Under the pieces are notes generated by a model. The model did not search any database and had not been told where the DNA came from. It saw only the letters and a program-made list of their open reading frames with translations. The translations under genes and the position numbers were made by a program. From the NCBI GenBank assembly GCA_016946835.1, contig JACVTC010000315.1, forward strand, positions 25,001-48,532: DNA of 23,532 bases, given 5' to 3'. Shown piece by piece: positions 1-10,774 of this stretch. Positions within the stretch are counted from its first letter, which is position 1, and each line of letters begins with the position of its first letter. This DNA comes from Neocallimastix lanati (nom. inval.). Lineage: Eukaryota > Neocallimastigomycota > Neocallimastigomycetes > Neocallimastigales > Neocallimastigaceae.

Positions 1-664
1 TCTAATCTTCCTAAGGAATAAAACATAGAGATCATCGATGAAATTTAAAGAATTCCATCTAAAAGATGCAAGAGCATCGCATTTAAAAATCCAATGTTCA
101 AAAGATTGATTACCTTCATCACAACAGGGGCAAAAAAGGACAATCTTCTGAAACTCTACCCATTCTAATAGCAATAGTAGTATTGTATTTATAACCACAG
201 CGTAAACGTATAATCCACGAAAATCCTAAGTTGAATTGGGGATATTTTAAGCTAAGCATTATTATAGCTTTATTGTTTGAGAACTTGTTACTATCGTAGT
301 TTTGACCTTTAATACCTTGAAATCTGGAAACTGATTTCCAGTAACGTTCTATAATATCGTCATATTTTACACATTTATATTTTTTGATTTTTTTATATAG
401 TGTTCTAGATTCTTTAGTCCAGGAATAATAAGGCATTTTGGGAATAGATTTAATAAGATCCTTTATGATACAGTTTGATTTACTCCATTTTGTAAATGAT
501 TTAATCTGTAAGGCTGCGCAGATACCAGCAATAGGAGGGATGCTTAGATCTCGAGATAAAGCATAAGTACTCATTGTTGAATTATGTCTAATATAGTCAT
601 TGTTTTCTGTATTTGTTTTACCATTTTTAGAGAAGGAACCGATACACCAAAATAGACCACTCAA
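1..664 (-). pseudogene. C-terminal fragment of a LINE (non-LTR) reverse transcriptase, frameshifted, running off the left edge
   Basis: Read on the minus strand, this is the segment that follows the reverse transcriptase domain in LINE ORF2 proteins. It contains the pattern ALSRDLSIPPIAGICAALQ, then a Trp-rich KW segment, LRCGYKYN, and a zinc-finger-like end (zf-RVT type). The first frame stops at 119-121. Shifting frame in the A6 run at 132-137 restores CPFC, then DEGNQSFEHWIFKC (Cys-X2-Cys, His, Cys) and stays open to base 1. I infer a one-base indel in that homopolymer, either real decay or a sequencing error. The open frame at the 5' side begins with a TTG near 664 and has no convincing initiator, so the N-terminal catalytic part is missing. 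LINE RTs copy their own RNA at a nicked target site. A related, more decayed copy lies at 13860-14900. Identification rests on motif pattern only. Confidence 0.65.
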
Positions 665-737
665 ATAAATATAAAAGAGAATTATAATTTATAGATTTGA
701 GTTTTTTTTTAATTTATATATTATTTTAAATTGAATA
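659..737. repeat. Left arm of an ~80 bp inverted repeat containing a 44 bp palindrome
   Basis: The first 44 bases (659-702) form an imperfect palindrome that starts ACTCAAAT and ends ATTTGAGT, with an AT-rich inner stem. The same block, plus the following T-run and TTTATATATTATTTT tail, recurs in reverse orientation at 1239-1318 with only a few differences. The arm abuts the upstream end of the broken LINE reading frame. Confidence 0.7.
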
Positions 738-1238
738 AAATAAAATAAAATAAAATAAATAGTAGTATATATATATATATATAAAGTACAGATTGAATAA
801 AATAAAATAAAATAAAATAAAAAGTAGAATATTAAATAAGAAAGTACAGATTGAACAAAACAAAACAAAATAAAATAAAATAATAGAATATAATAATAGA
901 ATATAAATATTATTAAATATTGAATAAAATTAAATAAAAAATAATTTAATTTAATATATAATTTAATAATATACTAAAAAAAAGATAATAATAATTATAT
1001 AAATAAAATTTTAAAAAATACTCATTTATTCTCAAACAATTATTGTTTTAATTTTTAATTTTTAATTTTTAATTTATTTTTCTTTTATTTAATATTTTAT
1101 ATTTAAAAAAATTTTTTTTTTAATTTTTTTTTAATTTTTTTTTTAATTTTAATTTTTATTAATTATTTTTATTTATAATCTAATTTCTTTCTTCCTTTTT
1201 TTTTTTTTTTTTTTTTTAAAATTATACATAAAGGAGAA
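703..1238. repeat. AAAAT-type pentamer arrays and AT-only DNA between the inverted arms
   Basis: About 500 bases of low complexity. Three imperfect units of the form AGTACAGATTGAATAAAAT followed by (AAAAT)n are visible between about 731 and 885, with a short TA dinucleotide run near 765-783. The rest is A/T runs, including a T-run near 1194-1217. No reading frame or RNA gene is seen. Confidence 0.6.
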
Positions 1239-1318
1239 ATAAATTTAAAAATAATATATAAATTAAAAAATAAACTCAAATCTATAAATTATAATTCTCT
1301 TTTATAATTTATTTGAGT
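1239..1318. repeat. Right arm of the ~80 bp inverted repeat
   Basis: Reverse complement of 659-737. Its palindrome (1274-1318) has a perfect 11 bp inner stem (ATAAATTATAA / TTATAATTTAT, loop TTCTCTT) and an outer ACTCAA / TTGAGT closure. The left copy has lost one base in the inner stem. Confidence 0.7.
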
Positions 1319-1830
1319 TTTTTTTTTTTTTTTAAATTTCTTTTTTTTCTTTTTTTTTAAATTTTTCTTTTATCTTATTTTTTGGTTCGACTCCCTTCTA
1401 TTTCTTTTAATTATTTTTTTTTTATATTATTTTTTATTTTATTATTTTTTTTTTACTTATTTTTATTTTTTTGGCTTCTATTTTATAATAAAAAATAAAA
1501 AATAATTTAAAATAAAAATATAAAATAAAAATTTTTAAAATTTATAATAATATATTTATTTAATTTATTATTATTATTATATTCTTTTTTTTTTTTTTTT
1601 TAAAAAAAAAGGCGTAAAAAAATTTATTGATATATACATATATTTGATTAACAATAATAATAATAATAAAAAAAAAAAATAAAAATAATCATAATTACAA
1701 ATTATTTTTTTCTACCATTATTATTATTATTATTATTTTCAAAATTTTTTTTTAATTTTTATTTTATTTAAAATGAATAAAAAAAAAAAATTTAAAAAAA
1801 AAATAAATTGATCATGATTAATCAAAACAT
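1319..1830. other. Gene-free AT-rich 3' flank of the glycoside hydrolase gene
   Basis: Mostly T-runs, A-runs and short AAT/ATT repeats. On the minus strand this is the downstream flank of the hydrolase gene, so its 3' UTR and polyadenylation site should be here. AATAAA-like words are too frequent in such DNA to pick one. Nothing else is recognisable. Confidence 0.5.
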
Positions 1831-3936
1831 TTAACAGTTACTTGGAGTACCACACCATTCATCATTTTCAATACCCCATCTACCAGTATCATCTTCAAGA
1901 TAGATACTACAGTTACCAGGACTACAACATTGATATCCTTGAGCAGCAATGTTTGATGGGCAAGAGGAGCTATCATTAGAAGAAGTGCATCCACACCATT
2001 CTCCATTTTCAACACCCCAAGTACCATCATCATCAGTATAAATGATAGCACATCCCTTCTTACAACACTTGTAACCTTGACTTAAGATCTTAGCAGAGCA
2101 AGAAGAAGCTGAGGCATTAGTGGTGGATTGAGCACTCTTAGTAACTGTAGTGGTAATGGTGGTAGTGGTGGCTGGTGGATTTAATGGAACTAATTTCCAT
2201 TGTTGGTTAGTACTACCATTCTTTCTCCATTGCATAATATTAGCACCATATTCCTTTGAGGCGTTATCAACATCAAGAACCTTTCCACTATTTACATTTT
2301 CAATGATAACATAACCATCACCGGCATCAATAAACTTCCAACGTTGATTACCTTGAGCCTTATCATCATAAATAATAACATTACCACCATCGGCAGTTGA
2401 TCTTCCACTGACATCTAAGGCCTTGTTGGTAGTATAGCTAGTAATTCTGTATTGATCACCTTCCTTAGCAACAACCCATTGTTGACCGGAACTTCCATTG
2501 TCACCCCATTGGAGAACATTGGCATTATTAGCGGTGGAATCGTTTTCAACAGCTAAAACTCTGTTAGTGTAACGATTAATGATCTTGTATCTGTCACCAC
2601 TGACATTAGAAGTTGGGTTGGATGGAGCTGGTTGATTGTTACCAGTATTGTTACTGCTACCATCAGCTTTAGTAATATAGATACGGTAACCGGAACTGGC
2701 ATTAGTACCACTGACATCCACAGAGATTTGACCATTACTGATACTGTAGTTCTTTTCAAAAATAGTATTTGGACCGTTGGATGGAGTATCCTTGTTCTTC
2801 CAATCAATCTTTTCAACCTTAACATGGGCAGTAGAACCTAAGAAGGATGGAAGATTCTTAAAGTTAGCCTTAACACTACCATCATTTGGACCACCGAAAA
2901 TGAAACTAACATATTGAGCACTGGCGTCAACAGAGGCGGCACCATCAATTAATTTACTGTTTTCATTTGGTGGAGTAACGGAGACCATATCTCCAGTCAT
3001 ATCACCATACCATTTATAGAAGTACCAACCGGCACCCTTTTGAGTATCAGATGCTAATAAACTACCTAAACGACCTGGGTGAGGAACAAACCACCAAGTA
3101 ATCATACCACTATCGACCTTGTAACGTTCGAATCTACCAATGAAACGAGCACTAGAACCTGGTTGACCTTCTAAATCATGATTTTCATCACAATATTCAT
3201 TAATAGTGATTGGACGTTCAGATATTCCCATAGATTTTTCTAAGTTACGATAACTTCTGAAGTGACTGGAGACACCATCAATACCACTTAATTCATGCCA
3301 AGCGATAATATCTGGAAGACAATTATTTTGTTTACTGAATTGTAAGAAGTTTTTCATTTTATTTTCTTCGTACCAACTGAAACTTGGACCAATAATTTTT
3401 TCATTTGGATCAATTTGACGAAGTAAATCGTAGGTTTGTTTCCACATTTGATTGAAACTTAAACCATTAGAATCCTTCCAAGTAACATCTGGTTCATTCC
3501 AAATTTCATTACCATAAAAGTTAGTTAAACCTGACTTCTTTTTATCATTAATAAAGGATCTAATTTCATTAAACCAAGTTTGAATACCTGGCCATTTGTA
3601 TGGCCAACCTGGTAAAATATCGGCTAATTCAATAGTGACTCTAGCACCAGGGGATTCCTTTAAACGTTGAGCGACCTTAATTACATCTCCAATTGGTTGT
3701 TGGCGACCATTACCACTTCTAGCTGGGGCACGCATAACATTAACATTAAGAGGAGCTACTAAATTTTTATAATCCTTTGGAACATTTTCAATAAGACCGT
3801 AATGGGCACCACTAGCACAATGAGTGGCACGACGAATCTTTGCATTACAATCAACGGTTAATTGACTGACAGCATTTACTAAAACAAAAGGTACTACAGC
3901 AAGGGCGTAGGTGAAGAAATAAGCTAAAGATTTCAT
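1831..3936 (-). CDS. Secreted clan GH-A glycoside hydrolase (GH39-like) with ricin-type lectin module and two fungal dockerins
   Basis: A 701-residue, intron-free protein that should be exported and docked into a fungal cellulosome to attack plant cell-wall polysaccharide. Residues 1-22 are a signal peptide ending VNA. Residues ~30-425 are the catalytic part: WNEPD places a candidate acid/base at Glu148, and TINEYCD a candidate nucleophile at Glu247, as in clan GH-A retaining enzymes. The stretch IDPNEKIIGPS and the later DIIAWHELSG resemble family GH39, so xylosidase-like activity is possible; the family call is tentative. Residues ~446-583 are a three-repeat ricin B/CBM13 beta-trefoil with QQW, QRW and QQW motifs. 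A Thr/Ser linker (~588-611) leads to two dockerins (CBM10-type, 613-650 and 659-701), each with six cysteines and a WG(V/I)EN(G/D)EWCG core. ATG at 3936 follows an A-run and precedes the signal peptide directly, supporting this start. The gene is visibly less AT-rich than its surroundings. Confidence 0.9.
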   Translation of the reverse strand: MKSLAYFFTYALAVVPFVLVNAVSQLTVDCNAKIRRATHCASGAHYGLIENVPKDYKNLVAPLNVNVMRAPARSGNGRQQPIGDVIKVAQRLKESPGARVTIELADILPGWPYKWPGIQTWFNEIRSFINDKKKSGLTNFYGNEIWNEPDVTWKDSNGLSFNQMWKQTYDLLRQIDPNEKIIGPSFSWYEENKMKNFLQFSKQNNCLPDIIAWHELSGIDGVSSHFRSYRNLEKSMGISERPITINEYCDENHDLEGQPGSSARFIGRFERYKVDSGMITWWFVPHPGRLGSLLASDTQKGAGWYFYKWYGDMTGDMVSVTPPNENSKLIDGAASVDASAQYVSFIFGGPNDGSVKANFKNLPSFLGSTAHVKVEKIDWKNKDTPSNGPNTIFEKNYSISNGQISVDVSGTNASSGYRIYITKADGSSNNTGNNQPAPSNPTSNVSGDRYKIINRYTNRVLAVENDSTANNANVLQWGDNGSSGQQWVVAKEGDQYRITSYTTNKALDVSGRSTADGGNVIIYDDKAQGNQRWKFIDAGDGYVIIENVNSGKVLDVDNASKEYGANIMQWRKNGSTNQQWKLVPLNPPATTTTITTTVTKSAQSTTNASASSCSAKILSQGYKCCKKGCAIIYTDDDGTWGVENGEWCGCTSSNDSSSCPSNIAAQGYQCCSPGNCSIYLEDDTGRWGIENDEWCGTPSNC

Positions 3937-4200
3937 TTTTTTATTTTTATTTTTATTTTAACTATTTTAACTATTTATTATTTATTTTCTTTTTTTTTAT
4001 TATTATATAAATATTTGCTTGTTTTTTTTTTTTTTTTTTTTTTTTTTTATGATTTTTTTTTTGATATTGAATTCTATATATAATCTATTTTATATAAATA
4101 TATATATTTTTTATTAATATTATTTTCTTTAATAAAAAATAATAATAATATAATTTTTAAAAGGAGATAAATAAAGTTCTTGCTTTATTTATTTATTTTT
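3937..4200 (-). promoter_or_regulatory. Presumed promoter of the glycoside hydrolase gene
   Basis: On the minus strand a TATATAA word lies at 4003-4009, about 70 bases upstream of the ATG. Behind it is a run of 27 T (4022-4048 on plus, i.e. poly-A on the coding strand). Further upstream a perfect 10 bp hairpin (4167-4176 / 4183-4192, loop TTCTTG) stands out. TATA-like words are common in this DNA, so position is the main support. Confidence 0.3.
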
Positions 4201-5410
4201 TTTATTATTATTTTTTCTTAACTTATTATCAAAATAATAATTAAAAAAAAAATTTTTTTTTCTGTTATTTAAATAAATAAATAATTGATTATAAAATTTT
4301 TTCCAAACAATTTCTTTTCCTTTTATATATTTTTTTTAAAAACAAAAAATAAATTAATAATAATAATATTATATATATTATTTATAATTAATGAATAATA
4401 ATTTCTAATAAAATAAGTGATAATTAAATAATTAAATAATACTAATACTAATTAATGGAGAATGATAATAATAATAAAAACAATAAAAATAAAAATAAAA
4501 ATCCAAACTTTAATTCTATTAAAATTAAAATATATTAATATTGAAAGAATTATTTTATAATATTTTATAATATGAAAAGATATTAAATTAAGGAAAAAAA
4601 TTATAAAAATTAATGAAAATTAGATTAAAAAAATTTTTTTATTACAAATTAAAATTATAAATGATAATTAAAAAAATATAATTAAATATAATTATATATT
4701 AAATAATAAATTAAAATATTAATTAAAAACTTTAATGATTATTAAAAAATTAAATGAATCTTTTTTAAATAATTATATAATCCTATTTTAATAATAATAA
4801 TAATATTAAAATTATTTAATAGTAATCATCAATAGCAATAAAAAAAAAGTTTAAATATATAATATATGGTGTCAATAAATAACATTTTAATTATGACATA
4901 TTTATTTAAAAATAATAAATGCCTAAATAAATAAACTTAAACAAATAAATAAAAAGAGGATATTTTATTTTATTTTATTTTATTTTTCTATTATATTTAT
5001 TAAATAAGAGAGACAATTTAGTAATTTAATATTTTTGAAAAAAAAAAAAAAAAAAGAAAGAGAGAAAATATTTTCCATTTCATCTTTTCTTTTAATATTT
5101 TTTTTTATCTTTTGGTTAACTTTTTATAAAAATTAATTTATTTAAACTATTTTAATGAATTTTAATTGGGATTAAGAAGCTTAAATAATAATAATAATCA
5201 CAATCATAATAATAACAAAATATCATTCATTTTAAAAGATAAAAAAGATCATTAAAAGTAAAAAAAATAAAAAAAAAAAAAAAGGTAAAACTATACTATT
5301 ATATTCTATTATATAGACAGAATTAATATAAATTAAAAAATAGTTAAAATTACGTGTTAATATTAAATTGCATTTTATATATTATTATTGAATATATTAT
5401 AGAAAGAGCA

Positions 5411-5660
5411 ATATTAAATATTAGAAAGTGGGTTAAAAAAAGAAAAAGAAATAGAGCAATATTATAATATCATATGGGAAAAAAAACAAATAGGCAATAC
5501 GAGATATTATTAAATGGGTTAAAAAAAAAAAAAGAAATAATAGATATTTATAACTGGGTTAAAAAAAGAAGAAAGATTAGATATTATTAAATGAGTTAAA
5601 AAAAAAAGGAATAAAAGATATTTTTAAATGGGTTAATAAAAATATTCTTAAATGAATTAA
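5411..5660. repeat. Degenerate minisatellite, ~37-40 bp units
   Basis: Units beginning AGATATTATTAAATGGGTT followed by an A-run and a short G/A spacer start at 5502, 5542, 5579 and 5616. A more diverged copy ends in GTGGGTTAAAAAAAG near 5411-5440, and another trails after 5640. The GGGTT core is the conserved part. Confidence 0.6.
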
Positions 5661-5782
5661 TAATTGGAACAAATTTAATTATATATATTTAATAAGTAAC
5701 TAAAATTATAATTACATCAATAATAATACTAATAATAATAATAATTTCATTTTAAAAATATATTTTTTTCAAATAATCGTTT

Positions 5783-5859
5783 TAATAATAATAATAATAA
5801 CAATAATAATAATAGTAATAATAATAATAATAATAAATAATAATAATAAAAATAATAAA

Positions 5860-5922
<63 letters not shown>

Positions 5923-5925
5923 GTA
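5783..5925. repeat. AAT trinucleotide microsatellite
   Basis: A nearly uninterrupted (AAT)n tract with a few AAC, AGT and AAA variants. On the minus strand it makes an artificial poly-Tyr/poly-Leu open frame, which is not a gene. Confidence 0.9.
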
Positions 5926-6989
5926 CCAATAAAAAAAATTAAAAATAAAATATAATAAACTTTTTTTTTTTCATTTTTTTTTATACATTAACATATCAAT
6001 CATTTAAATTAATTATTTAAATATGATATTATTTATTTAACTATTAATTTTTCCTTTTTGTCCTTTTTTTTTATTTTAATTATAATTAACTTATTTAAAT
6101 TAATCATTCGCTAATAATTTTAAATAATCTATATTTAATTTTAATTTTATTTTTATTTTTTTTTAAACTTAATAATTATTGTCATAAATTAAAATTTTTA
6201 ATCTTTAATTAATAAAATGAAAAAAAGAATATAAATATAAATATAAATATAAATATAAATATTTTATTTTATATAAAAATAAATAAAAATCTTAAATGAA
6301 TTGAAAAGTTTTAAAGAAGTGAAAAAAATGAAAAAATGAAATAATGAAAAAATGAAAAAACAAAAAAATGAGAAAATGAGAAAATTTAAATTAAATTAAA
6401 TAAAAATAAATTAAATAAAAATTTAAAAAAATAAAAAAATAAAAAATAAAATTTTTATTATTTAATCCTTAATTTACTTAAATTAAATTAAAAGAAGTTA
6501 AATTAAAAGAAATTAAATAAATTAATTTAATTTAAATTAAATTAAAAAAAAAAGGAGGAAATTTTTTTATTTTAAAGGAAATGTAAAAAAAAAAAAAAAA
6601 TAATAAACCACTGAAGATCCAAAGATAAAAGAAAAAATATATATATGTAATATATTTATATAATATCAAATGAAAATCAGTAAATTGATAATAAATGCTA
6701 AAAATTTATATCTATATTTATATAAATAATTATATGATCTATTTTTTTTCTTTTTTATTTTTATTTTTTTATTTATATTTTTAATTATTTTTTTTTATAA
6801 ATTAACTTTTAATATAAATTAATATAAATTATATTTAAATATTATATATATATTATACATTATATATATATGTTTATATTATATATATAATATTTATATA
6901 TATTATATTTATATATATTATATTTATATATTTATATTTTTTTATCAACAAAGTAGATCACTTTTTAAAAAAATTTTTTTTATTTATTT

Positions 6990-7118
6990 TATAAAATATA
7001 AAATAAAATAAAATAAAATAAATATAAAATAAAATAAAATAAAATAAATATAAAATAAATATAAAATAAATATAAAATAAATATAAAATAAAATAAAATA
7101 AATATAAAATAAAATAAA
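6990..7118. repeat. AAAAT pentamer array with interspersed AAATAT units
   Basis: Runs of (AAAAT)n alternate with ATATAAAATAA-type steps, giving a higher-order pattern. The same motif family appears at 703-885 and 7690-7725. Confidence 0.7.
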
Positions 7119-7781
7119 AAGTTATTCATAATAATATTTATTTGACTAAAAAAAAATTAAATTTATCATTATTTTAGTATTGACAAAAATTTTTGATATA
7201 AAAAAGTTTCATTATTTGTAAACATGAATCATGAAAAATTAATTGTATCGTTTTATAATGAAAAAAATAAAATAAAAATTTAATTATTATTTATATAAAA
7301 GTATTATTAATAAATAAAAAAAAAAGGAAAAAAAGAAATAATGAAATAAAATATATATATATATATAATAATAATAATAGAAAGATTCCTTTTTTTAACT
7401 TTGAAAAATACATATAAATATATACATAATAATATATATATATAAAGAATTTAAAAAGTTTGGTATTTTACATATATATATATATAAATAGATATTAAAT
7501 AATAAATATTTAATTTATATTTATTTTACATAAATTTAAATTATTTTGAAATAATTTTCATTTATTTTTTATTTTGTTTTCTTCTTTTCATAAATAAATA
7601 GTTTAATTCTGGCATAGCAATTTACTAATTCTATTCATGATTTAATAGATTAGAATGAATAATTAATGTTAAATGAAAATTAATCAAAAAAAACAAAAAA
7701 ATAAAATAAAATAAAATAAAATAAATTTTTTTTTTTTAATTTCAAACATTTATAAATTTTGATAGATGAGGACATCTTTAA

Positions 7782-7883
7782 CTATAAAATAAAAAATATT
7801 ATTCATTTCAGTTTTCTATAAAATAAAAAATATTATTCATTTCATTTATCTATAATATAAAAAATATTATTCATTTCAGTTTT
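7782..7883. repeat. Three tandem 34 bp units
   Basis: Units start at 7782, 7816 and 7850, each CTATAAAATAAAAAATATTA followed by TTCATTTCA and a short T-rich tail. The three copies are nearly identical, and the period is exactly 34 in both steps. Confidence 0.8.
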
Positions 7884-8034
7884 CTTTAATTGTTTAATTA
7901 ACTTTTATTAGTGATTAAAGTTTTTATCTTCATTTCTACAATAATTAAATATTAATTAAATAAGTCAATTTTTAATTTTAATTTTTGTGAAGTGTAAATT
8001 TTATTTTTATTTATTTATTATATAATTATATAAT

Positions 8035-8415
8035 TATTTATTATTCCATTATTTATTATTTATTATTTATTATTTATTATTCCATTATTTATTATTTATT
8101 ATTCCATTATTTGTTATTCCATTATTTATTATTCCATTATTTATTATTCCATTATTTATTATTATTTATTATTATTATTTATCATTTATCATTTATTATT
8201 TATTATTTATTATTTATTATTTATAATTAATTATTTATTATTTATTATTTATTATTTATTATTTATTATTTATTATTTATTATTTATTATTTATTATTAT
8301 TTATTATTTATTATTTATTATTTATTATTTATTATTCAATTATTTATTATTTATTATTCTATTATTTATTATTAAATTATTTATTATTTATTATTTATTA
8401 TTAAATTATTTATTA
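8035..8415. repeat. ATTATTT heptamer satellite
   Basis: About 380 bases of TTATTAT-type heptamers, interrupted in the first half by CCATTATT variants at fairly regular spacing. This is the longest short-period array in the window. Confidence 0.85.
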
Positions 8416-8427
8416 AAATCCCAGTAA

Positions 8428-8478
<51 letters not shown>

Positions 8479-8524
8479 AAAAGATAATGGATAATGTGAT
8501 TCATTATCTTTTTATTTATTTATA
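8428..8524. repeat. AAAT array ending in a long hairpin
   Basis: An (AAAT)n run is followed by AAAAAGATAATG, a 12-nt spacer and its reverse complement CATTATCTTTTT. The complementarity continues into the flanking AAAT/ATTT repeats, giving a stem of about 21 bp with one bulged A. Confidence 0.7.
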
Positions 8525-9158
8525 ATCCATTCATCGATATTCATTGTATTTTCTTGATAAATATTATTAAATAAAGTTTATTTCGAGTCTAAAAAGTATA
8601 TTCATCTATCTTTATATGGTAATTATAAATAATATTGTAACTTTAATAAAAATAAAAAAAAAAATATTATTGCTATTATTATACACTAATTTTTATTTTC
8701 TATATAAAATAGATTAAATAATAACAAAAAATACAAAGAATATATAAAATAAATTATAAAAGAAAAATTATAAATATTAATAAATAATAAATACATAAAA
8801 TTATAATAATAATTTAAAACAAGATATTGAAAATTGAAACTACTAATTAAGATGCCATAAAGTTTTGATAGTAATTAATAGTATTCTTTGTTATTTAAAC
8901 TTTTAATTATATATAATTTTTTTTTAAAAAAAAAAAAAAAATAGGATACAAATAATATTTATCTTTTGACTGGGATTAAAAAATTTTTTAATATAAACTA
9001 ATATCATTTTGTTTATATTATAAAGATTGAAATAAATATTTTTCATATTAAATAATTCATTTTGATTTATTTCGTGTCATTGTTCAAATAATTAATTCTA
9101 TAAATTTAATTTTGAATATTATCTATTTTATTTAGTAATTTCATTTATTACACTTAAT

Positions 9159-9270
9159 TTATTTTATTTTATTATTATTATTATTTTTTTTTAATATCAT
9201 TAAATGGAGAAAAAATTTATTTTATTTTATTATTATTATTTTTTTTTAATATCATTAAATGGAGAAAAAA
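9159..9270. repeat. ~55 bp tandem duplication
   Basis: Two adjacent copies of a T/ATT-rich block ending AATATCATTAAATGGAGAAA, at 9159-9215 and 9216-9270. They differ mainly in the number of ATT units, consistent with a slippage duplication. Confidence 0.75.
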
Positions 9271-9676
9271 AAAAGTTATTACGGGTTTTTTTTTTTCTTT
9301 CTTTCTTTATTTATTTATTTAAATTTTTTTACTATTATTAACTATATTAACTATATGAATATTAATTTAATATACCGCAACATATTATGAGGCGTAATTT
9401 CTATTTATTATATTTATATTTATGATGATATACATTGATATTAAATGAAATATTCAAACCTTAATTAATATAAAATAGTTTTTATTATTTAAAACATAAA
9501 TTAATGTTTTAATTATATTCTTTTTTTTATTTTAATATTTATAATTATCTTTATAGAATTATTAAATATTTCTTTAAATAATAATAATAACTATTTATAA
9601 GTTATAATACTTTAACATAAAAATTCATTTAATAGTTTATTTTACTTAATTACTAAATTATAGGTAATCATAATAA

Positions 9677-9718
<42 letters not shown>

Positions 9719-9821
9719 ACTTCAATATATTTAATAAATTATAAAGTTGCATTTCGGAAAACGCAGCATTTCAAAATTTTTAATACTTAATAAATAATTA
9801 GTGATTTTTAATAAATAATTT

Positions 9822-9935
9822 CAATTTAGGGTCAAAGATTTTTTTTTATATATTTCAAATTAGGACTAATGATTTTTTTTTTTTTTTAATATTTCAAATT
9901 AGGGTTAAAGTTTTTTTTTATTTTTTATTTTTTTT
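9822..9935. repeat. Three tandem units with core CAAATTAGGGTTAAAG plus T-run
   Basis: Units begin at 9822, 9856 and 9895. Each is a CAA(A/T)TTAGG-type core followed by a run of T and an ATATTT spacer. The cores have diverged by point changes. Confidence 0.65.
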
Positions 9936-10301
9936 TTTTTTTTTAATTTTTGTTGTTATTCTTTTCATATTTATTTTATAAAAAGTAAAATATATACATA
10001 TATATTCTATAAAAGTAAAATATTCTTTAATTTTATTTTTTTTTTTATACAGGGAAGAGAATACGAAGAGAATACACTTCCATAACTTTATTATGAAAGT
10101 GTATTGTTTAATTTTAATTAAAAATTAAATTTAAAAGTTTTTTATATCTATAAAATAAATATATAAATAAAATATTATTTAAAAATAAATATTATCTAAA
10201 ATAAAGTAATATTTAAAAATAAAATATTAAGAAAATTAATCTTTTTATTAATATAAAAATTAAAAATCATATAAAATCTTTAAATTAGATATACAAATAA
10301 A

Positions 10302-10392
10302 ATATTCTTTATAAATAAAATATTCTTTAAAAATAAATATTTCTTTAAAAATGAATATTTCTTTAAAAATAAAATATTCTTTAAAAATTAAA
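10302..10392. repeat. ~18 bp tandem repeat
   Basis: About five units of AAAATATTCTTTAAAAAT type in direct tandem with minor substitutions. Confidence 0.7.
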
Positions 10393-10774
10393 TAGTTAAA
10401 TAAAAGTTTTTGAGAAAAAAAAAATATTTTTTTTAATCTTTATCGTTATTAATTTTATAGTATTCATAAAATTAATGATATAGATATAAAAGTTACAAAT
10501 TAAAATATAAAAATAACAATAATAATAAAATAATTATTTAGAAATATTTAATCATAAAGATATCTTTTAATATATATATATATATTTTTTTTAAATTAAA
10601 TTATTAAAAAAAATATTAAAATTTTAAACAATTATGAATTTTTAATTAAGATTAAATTATATTTTTAATAACGATTGGAATTCAGATAATCTTTTTTATA
10701 TGTTCAATATTTTGATATTTATTACAAATAAGTATTTATATATTATTTAAATTAATTTAAACATTTAAACCGTA

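Larger units (their letters stand above)
4200..10760. other. Long gene-free, AT-rich low-complexity region
   Basis: About 6.5 kb with no reading frame that looks coding on either strand and no recognisable RNA gene. Stops are dense in all frames, and the few open stretches come from microsatellites. Besides the arrays listed separately it holds an ATATAA-type hexamer run near 6230-6262, GAAAAAAT-type octamers near 6330-6385, an (AAAT)n run near 9682-9717, and many poly-A/T tracts. I see no transposon protein remnants here, in contrast to 10.8-14.9 kb. Confidence 0.6.

Noticed and set aside
1818-2841. Short open frames overlapping the hydrolase gene (minus 1818-2051 and 2553-2825, plus 2632-2841)
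   Set aside because: They lie in other frames of the conserved dockerin and lectin coding sequence and resemble no family.
5747-5929. 60-residue minus-strand open frame of mostly Tyr and Leu
   Set aside because: Product of the AAT microsatellite, not a gene.
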